Origin: Lathyrus oleraceus
Taxonomy: Eukaryota > Streptophyta > Magnoliopsida > Fabales > Fabaceae
Direction of reading: 5' to 3'
Assembly (NCBI RefSeq): GCF_024323335.1
Contig: NC_066580.1
Coordinates: 138,411,889 to 138,475,888 of the forward strand
Length of the DNA: 64,000 nt
Shown here: positions 57,492 through 64,000 of the stretch, piece by piece
How the letters are laid out: each line of letters opens with the position of its first letter
Numbering within the stretch: position 1 is the stretch's first letter
Notes under the pieces: generated by a model
What the model was told of the DNA's origin: nothing
Databases searched by the model: none
Seen by the model: only the letters and a program-made list of their open reading frames with translations
Position numbers and translations under genes: made by a program

Positions 57492-58517
57492 ATGACACTG
57501 TCGATATTTAACGGTTGTGGTTGTGTTGTGCAGAGTATGGCTGGAGAAAATGACCGTGCGATTGCTGAGGCTTTGGCTGCTATAGCGCAGGCTATGCAGG
57601 CGCAGCAGAATCCGCCGGTCGACGAGTTTAAGAATTTGGGAAGGTTTCTGAAGAATAACCCTCCTACATTCAAAGGGCGCTATGATCCAGATGGTGCTCA
57701 GATTTGGCTGAGGGAAATTGAGAAGATTTTCCGGGTGATGACGTGTACTGAAGCACAGAAGGTGCAGTTTGGTACGCATATGTTATCTGAAGAGGCTGAA
57801 AACTGGTGGGATAACACTCGCCAGAGAATTGAAGTACCAGGTGCTGAGATAACTTGGGAAAGGTTCAAGACGGTCTTTCTGGAGAAATATTTTCCTGCTG
57901 ATGTGCGATGTAAGAAGGAGATGGAATTTCTAGAACTGAAGCAGGGTAACATGTCTGTTGCTGATTACGCTTCGAAGTTTGAGGAGCTGGTGCAGTATTG
58001 TCCTCATTATAATGATGCTGATGCTGAGGAATCCAAGTGTGTCAAGTTTGAGAACGGGTTGCGTCCCGAGATCAAACAAGGCATTGGTTACCAGGAGATT
58101 CGTAGGTTTCCTACACTGGTTAATAAGTGCAGGATATTTGATGAAGATAGCAAGGCTAGGACTGCTCATTACAAGAGTCTTAGTGAGAAGAAGAATAAGG
58201 ATCGTGGTAGTCCTTATGCATCTCCGAATGGTAAAGGTAAGCAGAAAGTGGTAGATGAGAAGAAGCCAAGTGGGGGAGGATCTCCCATAGTTGGTAAATG
58301 TTTCAAGTGTGGCGAGCCAGGCCACCGTGCTGATAGCTGTACCAAGAAAGTGCTGAGATGTTTCCGATGCGGTCAGGCTGGTCATAGAGTTACTGAATGT
58401 AAGGATGCTGGTCCGACATGTTTTAATTGTGGCGAGAAAGGCCATATCAGTTCGCAGTGCTCAAACCGAAGAAGGCGGCTACTGCAGCTCATACTACTGG
58501 TAGGGTGTTTGCTCTGA
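57492..58517 (+). pseudogene. gag, copy B, cut off by frameshift
   Basis: Same as copy A to just after the third zinc knuckle (start probably at 57537). There a run of four A in copy A (52070-52073) is three A in copy B (58463-58465). The frame then reads 20 unrelated residues and stops at 58517. Amino-acid differences from copy A before the shift: Val for Met in the leader, Ile for Met in EITWERFK and Thr for Ala in FPTLVNK. Gag with all three knuckles could still be made as a separate protein. Confidence 0.85.
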
Positions 58518-60400
58518 GTGGGGCTGAAGCTCCTAAAGAAGATAATCTGATTAAAGGTACTTGCTTGATTAATAATGTTGAATTGCTTGCTATTGTTGAC
58601 ACTGGTGCTACTCATTCGTTTATTTCGTATGAGTGTGCGACCAGGATTGGTGTGATTATGTCGTCCCTAGGCAGAAGTATGGTGATAGATACTCCTGCTA
58701 ATGGTTCTGTGAAGACTTCTGTTGTCTGTCGAGGTTGTCATTTGACGATCTTTGAGAGAGAGTTCGTGGTTGATTTGGTGTGCTTACCCTTGCACCAAAT
58801 TGATATTATTCTGGGAATGAATTGGCTAGAATTCTATGGCGTGTTTATCAACTGCTATAGGAAGACGGTGCGGTTTTCTGAAGTTGGTGAGAATGATGAG
58901 GCAAGATTTCTATCTGCTAGGCAGGTGGGGGATTTTGTGAAAGATGAAGCTCAGATATTCGCTTTATTTGCGTCTCTGCAAGCGGATAAGAAAGTGGTGA
59001 GTGTAGATTTGCCTGTTGTCTGTGAATTTCAGGATGTGTTTCCGGAGGATGTAAGTGATTTACCTCCAGAACGTGAAGTCGAATTTGCCATTGACTTAGT
59101 ACCAGGTACGAGTCCAGTGTCGATGTCTCCTTATAGAATGTCGGCAACTGAATTAGTTGAATTGAAGAAGCAACTTGAAGAATTGCTTGAGAAGAAGTTT
59201 GTGCGTCCAAGTGTTTCTCCTTGGGGTGCACCAGTATTGTTAGTGAAGAAGAAAGAAGGTACGATGAGGTTGTGTGTCGATTATCGGCAGTTGAATAAGG
59301 TGACTATCAAGAATCGGTATCCATTGCCGAGGATTGATGATTTGATGGACCAGTTGGTTGGAGCTCATGTTTTCAGTAAGATTGATTTGCGGTCGGGTTA
59401 TCATCAGATCCGAGTGAAGTCAGATGATATTGCGAAGACTGCTTTCCGTACGAGGTATGGTCATTATGAATACACTGTGATGCCGTTCGGTGTGTCTAAT
59501 GCTCCAGGTGTGTTTATGGAATATATGAATCGTATATTTCATCCGTACCTTGATAATTTTGTTGTGGTGTTCATAGATGATATATTGATATATTCTAAGA
59601 CGGAAGAAGAGCATGCAGGACATCTGAGAATTGTTTTGCAGGTGTTAAGAGAAAAGAAATTATATGCAAAGTTATCTAAATGTGAGTTCTGGTTGAAGGA
59701 AGTGAGTTTCCTTGGCCATGTGATTTCGAGTGGTGGGATTTCTGTTGATCCTGCTAAAGTTGATGCTGTATTACAGTGGGAGACTCCGAAGTCTGCTATT
59801 GAGATACGCAGTTTTCTGGGGTTAGCTGGTTATTATCGCAGATTTATTGAGGGCTTCTCTAAGTTGGCATTGCCGTTGACGCAGTTGACTAAGAAGGGTC
59901 AAGTGTATGTGTGGGATGCAGCTTGTGAAGCGAGTTTTGTTGAGTTGAAGAGGCGGTTGACCAGTGCTCCAGTGTTGATCTTGCCTAATCCTGGTGAGTC
60001 CTTCGTTGTTTATTGTGATGCTTCTTTGATGGGTCTTGGTGGTGTTTTGATGCAGAATGGTAAAGTTGTAGCTTATGCTTCTAGACAGTTGAAAGTTCAT
60101 GAGAGGAATTATCCTACGCATGATCTAGAACTTGCAGCTGTTGTATTTGTGTTGAAAATGTGGAGGCATTATCTGTATGGTTCCAGATTCGAAGTGTTCA
60201 GTGATCACAAGAGTCTGAAGTATCTGTTTGATCAGAAAGAGTTAAATATGAGGCAGAGAAGGTGGTTAGAATTACTGAAGGATTTTGACTTTGAATTGAG
60301 TTATCATCCCGGTAAGGCTAATGTAGTTGCAGATGCGCTGAGTAGAAAGTCTCTACATATGTCTATGATGATGGTTCGGGAGCTTGAGTTAATTGAATAG
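58427..60400 (+). pseudogene. protease-RT-RNase H, copy B, out of frame with gag
   Basis: Open for 657 codons in the frame that pol occupies after the 1-bp deletion. The first ~12 codons are an antisense-like read of the knuckle region, and genuine homology begins at about 58466. Protease (VDTGATHSF), RT (FIDDIL) and RNase H (YCDAS) motifs are unchanged. One further difference from copy A is Arg for Gly in LGRSMVIDT. It ends at the shared TAG. Without gag in frame it lacks a natural start. Confidence 0.85.
60398..60400 (+). other. in-frame TAG between RNase H and integrase, copy B
   Basis: Identical position and context to 54006-54008. Confidence 0.95.
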
Positions 60401-60409
60401 TTCCGTGAT

Positions 60410-61903
60410 ATGAGTTTGGGTTGTGAAGTTTCCGCTGATAGTGTAAAGTTGGGTATGCTGAAGTTGACTAGTGGAATTCTGGAAGATATTCGGAATGGTC
60501 AGCAAGTTGATGTCGCTCTAGTTGATCATATTACTATGGTTAACCAGGGTAATGGTGGTAATTTTGAGATTGATGAGAATGGCATCCTGCGATTTAAAGG
60601 TAGAGTTTGTGTTCCTGAGGTGTCTGAATTGAAAAAGAGTATTCTTGAAGAGGGCCATAGGAGTGGATTGAGTATCCATCCAGGTGCAACTAAAATGTAT
60701 CAAGATTTGAAGAAGTTGTTTTGGTGGGCTGGTATGAAAAGAGATGTTGCTAAGTTTGTGCATGCCTGTTTGACTTGTCAGAAGTCAAAGATTGAACATC
60801 AGAAACCGGAAGGTATGATGCAACCTTTGAAGATTCCTGAATGGAAGTGGGATAGCATTTCCATGGATTTTGTGACGGGATTGCCGAGGACGGTGAAAGG
60901 TAATGATTCTATTTGGGTGATTGTGGATCGATTGACTAAGTCGGCGCATTTCTTGCCGATGAAGATTAATCACTCTTTAGAGAAGTTGGCAGAGTTGTAT
61001 ATTGAGGAGATAGTGAGGCTGCATGGTATTCCATCCAGTATTGTGTCTGATAGAGATCCCAGATTTACTTCTAGATTTTGGGAAAGTTTGCAGAAAGCGT
61101 TGGGGACTAAGTTGAGGTTGAGTTCAGCTTATCATCCTCAGACTGATGGTCAGACTGAAAGAACTATCCAATCCTTGGAGGATTTGTTGAGAGCTTGTGT
61201 GTTGGAGCAGAGTGGTTCTTGGGATAGTTATTTGCCGTTGGTGGAGTTTACTTATAATAATAGTTTTCATGCTAGTATCGGTATGGCTCCATATGAAGCA
61301 TTGTATGGTAGGAGGTGTAGAACTCCATTGTGTTGGTATGAATCAGGTGAGAGTGTTGTACTCGGACCTGAGATTGTGCAGCAGACGACTGAAAGGGTTA
61401 AGATGATTCAGGAGAAAATGAAGATTTCTCAGAGTCGTCAGAAGAGTTATCATGATAAGAGGAGAAAGGCACTTGAGTTCCAAGAGGGAGATCATGTGTT
61501 CTTGAGAGTTACTCCGACGACAGGTGTGGGTAGAGCTTTAAAGTCTAAAAAGCTTACTCCGAGGTTTGTGGGTCCGTATCAGATCTTGAAGAGGGTTGGG
61601 GAAGTGGCGTATCGGATAGCTTTACCGCCGTCGCTTTCTAATCTGCATGATGTGTTTCATGTATCTCAGTTGAGAAAATATATTGCGGATCCTTCGCATG
61701 TTGTTCAGTTGGATGATATCCAGGTGAGGGATAATTTGACCGTTGAGGTGTTGCCAATTCGGATAGATGACCGAGAAGAGAAGACCCTGAGAGGTAAGAA
61801 GATTGCTCTAGTGAAAGTTGTTTGGGGAGGTCCAGCTGGTGAGAGCTTGACTTGGGAGCGTGAAGATCAGATGAAGGAGTCGTATCCGGCTCTATTTGCT
61901 TGA
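60410..61903 (+). pseudogene. integrase with chromodomain-like tail, copy B
   Basis: 497 codons, identical in protein sequence to copy A as far as I can see, with the HHCC site, the D-D-x35-E core and the C-terminal chromodomain-like part complete. It is separated from RNase H by the TAG. Given both the upstream frameshift and this stop, it is called a pseudogene in context although the segment itself is open. Confidence 0.85.
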
Positions 61904-61930
61904 GGTATGTTTTCGAGGACGAAAACTTCT

Positions 61931-61944
61931 AAAGTGGGGAGAGT
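61931..61944 (+). other. polypurine tract, copy B
   Basis: aaagtggggagagt, one G shorter than in copy A. Confidence 0.85.
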
Positions 61945-63761
61945 TGTAACACCCAGAATATTGTTAGATTAATTTAAATATTATTTTAATATGATTATTT
62001 GAAGGTAAAATGAATTATTAAATATATTGGGAAATATTTTATTATTATAGATGTTATTTATTTTAATAATAATTAAATAATAAAATAAATGGAATATGAA
62101 GAGTGGAAGGGTAAAAGTGGAATTTGATAAAAGAGGCCAAAGTGAGAACTCAGAGTGTTTTTCACGTATTTTGCCTCAGAGTCAGAGAAAAGGGAGAAAC
62201 GCTGAAGAGAAAGAGAAGGAAGAGGAAAAGGCCAAAGATTGCTCAGAACTTCCTTCAATCCAAAGAGGTAAGGGGTCTGAACCTTATTAAACGATAATAT
62301 GCGAGCAAATTCATGATATATGTTGGATTGTTGATGGATTTTGGGGATTTTAGGGAGATTGGGAAAGTTGGGGTTTTGATGGAAATTCTCCGATCTGTGA
62401 GTTTGTTGAGTTATATGCATTATAATCGAAGTATGTTGTGTATATATGACTGTTAAATGTTGATATTGGGTTGTTAGCTGTGGGGTATGAGTTATGGCGA
62501 GTAGAGAAGCAAAGCTGCGCTGGTTTCCGTAGCAGATGGCTTCTGTTCGCGCGCGATTCGCGGCGCGAAGCCCAGTTCGCGGCGCAAACTGGGCAGGATT
62601 CAGAGGAGTTTTGTAACGCATCGTTCGCGGCGCGAACCCTGCTGCACGGCGCGTACTGAAGAGAATTAATGTTCGCGACGCGATCCTTCGTTCGCGGCGC
62701 GTCCTGGAGTAATGGAGGAGTTCGCGGCGCGTCCCTATGTTGGCGGCGCGAACTGTGCTGTGAAGCTAATGTTGGTGAGTTTTTGAGTACGTTGAGTTGC
62801 GAGACTCTTAGTAAGTCGCTGTAATTGTATTATAAACAATTAACAGTGATTATATGATTGTGTATGAGGTGTTTATGATGATGAGATGTTGAATTTACGT
62901 GTTTAGTTTAAATGTGTTATGTAACGACGTGATATCGTTGTAATGTTGTTGTTGTTTTGTTGAGTTGTATGTCATGCTATTAATGATGATGATAACATGA
63001 CTATATGATGCTGTTGTTGCTATGTTGATTATGATGCATGTTTGGTGTGCATGCATTCATGAAAGGCCGATGCCTAGTGATGAACGGACTGAGTTCCAAT
63101 GATGTTGTTGACTCCGGGCTTGTTGAGAGGCTTGGTTCCTTGCGGGGAACTCGGATTCTATGGTGATGAATCTGGGAGTGGTGATCCTGTAGTTGGTCAC
63201 AAAATGGGTATACCGAGTCGTGTTGAGTCATGCATGGGCTGAGTATGTTGATTATGATGATTATGATGAGCTGTGTTGGCATATGTGAAATATATTTATG
63301 TTTATATTTCTGTCGTTATATTATTATTTAATAATGTAATTCTCACCCCTTCTGCATGTGTTTATGTTCATCTATGATGAGCAATGTGCAGATAAAGAGG
63401 AGTAGCTATTGTTGAGGTTTGAAGAATAAGTGTAGAGTTATTCTACAGAGTCGAGTCAAATGCTCTGGTCATGTGACACCGGGGTTATGGGATTCGATAG
63501 ATAATTGGTTATTATTTACGTTGTTTATGATGACTAATATGTTGAGATGCTTTGTTGAGATAATGTTGAAACATTATTATGAATTGTTATATGATGAATG
63601 ATAATATTTGTGTTGTTGTCCGCTGCGAAGTTTTAATAAAATAAATAATATGTTTTATGTTGTGATGCGATAAGTGTTATGTTGTAAGAAATGTAAACTC
63701 TTCTACATGTTGTACTCTGATAATCTATTTAAATATGTCGTTTGGGTAGAAGGGTGTTACA
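61945..63761 (+). repeat. Tekay LTR 3 (1817 bp)
   Basis: Full ends TGTAACACCC...GTTACA. It is shorter because about 40 bases are missing at 63239/63240 and because of several single-base losses in or near homopolymers between about 62020 and 62910. Closest to LTR 1 in substitutions. Confidence 0.93.
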
Positions 63762-63766
63762 GTATC
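63762..63766 (+). repeat. target site duplication GTATC, right
   Basis: Direct repeat of 49159-49163. Confidence 0.95.
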
Positions 63767-64000
63767 ATCCGAGTCTAGTTGTGCATTTCAGCGTTCTTGC
63801 ATTAGGAAGCATGTCAACATTGTTGTAAATGGTCTACAAAATATTTCGGCATCAAAATATTATGTTGAGCATGAAAAACTTAGTTTTAAGTGAAAATCCC
63901 CATTATAGGTCGACACATACGACTATAGGTCGACCTATAGATGAATTTTTTAGACTTCAGGTCGACACATAAATGGTACAAGTCGACATGTACGCTTAAA
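63767..64000 (+). repeat. repeat R, right flank of the Tekay insertion
   Basis: Continues the match to the reverse complement of 30915-31200. It includes several GTCGAC words and the palindrome ataggtcgacctat at about 63914-63931. The window ends inside it. Confidence 0.85.

Larger units (their letters stand above)
49164..63761 (+). mobile_element. tandem Tekay/Del-type chromovirus, LTR-int-LTR-int-LTR
   Basis: Three LTRs (49164-51025, 55554-57418, 61945-63761) enclose two internal regions, each with primer site, gag-pol, integrase with chromodomain-like end, and polypurine tract. Only the outermost ends carry the GTATC duplication. The internal copies differ at only about five bases plus one deletion by eye. 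Tekay/Del assignment rests on the C-terminal region (LVKVVW, TWEREDQM, YPALF), the initiator tRNA-Met primer site and the gag-protease-RT-RNase H-integrase order. This is a recent tandem duplication. Confidence 0.95.

Noticed and set aside
62073..62621. 182-codon minus-strand ORF in LTR 3.
   Set aside because: LTRs 1 and 2 have this split into two shorter ORFs; single-base losses in LTR 3 merge them. There is no promoter or family signal.

Overview
This window is nuclear DNA of a flowering plant, most likely a legume of the inverted-repeat-lacking clade (Pisum, Vicia, Lathyrus, Medicago and relatives). Reasons: Ogre-type (Ty3/gypsy, Tat lineage) retrotransposon sequence with the tRNA-Arg-type primer site and a ~5 kb LTR; a two-exon gene with the signal peptide and cysteine spacing of nodule-specific cysteine-rich (NCR) peptides, a family known mainly from that clade; and plant mobile domain (PMD) genes carried by Mutator-like elements. 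I cannot fix the genus from the sequence. Almost everything is transposon-derived. Only two loci look like host genes.

Layout. 1-9680: 5' part of a decayed minus-strand Ogre element (protease, gag, a 414-codon accessory ORF that is still open, primer site, truncated LTR). About 10100-11080: terminus of a CACTA-like element. 11694-17704: Mutator-like element (MULE) with long inverted repeats, a broken transposase on the minus strand and a divergently read PMD pseudogene. 18459-18749: NCR-like gene (minus). 19667-25188: Ty1/copia deletion derivative with target duplication TTGCT, inserted in an older copia pol remnant that continues to about 26030; then a Tekay-like gypsy remnant to 27412 and LTR-like sequence. 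30915-31285: a repeat that recurs, inverted, around the large insertion at the right end. 31391-37470: more LTR and integrase fragments, a foldback MITE and two minisatellites. 37688-39417: a five-exon CHUP1/IPGA1-family gene (minus).

40642-48988: a PMD-carrying MULE (8-bp duplication TTACATTA) whose PMD reading frame is interrupted by a clean 5022-bp Ogre solo LTR with duplication CCTGG. 49164-63761: a young tandem Tekay/Del-type chromovirus arranged LTR-internal-LTR-internal-LTR with one outer duplication, GTATC. Both internal copies carry the same in-frame TAG between RNase H and integrase; the second also has a 1-bp frameshift after gag. An uninterrupted relative of its target lies inverted at 30915-31285.

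The insertions can be partly ordered: repeat R, then the MULE and the Tekay element in its flanks; the solo-LTR insertion is younger than the PMD-MULE it cuts; the Tekay tandem looks most recent because its copies are nearly identical. All percentages and boundaries here were judged by eye.
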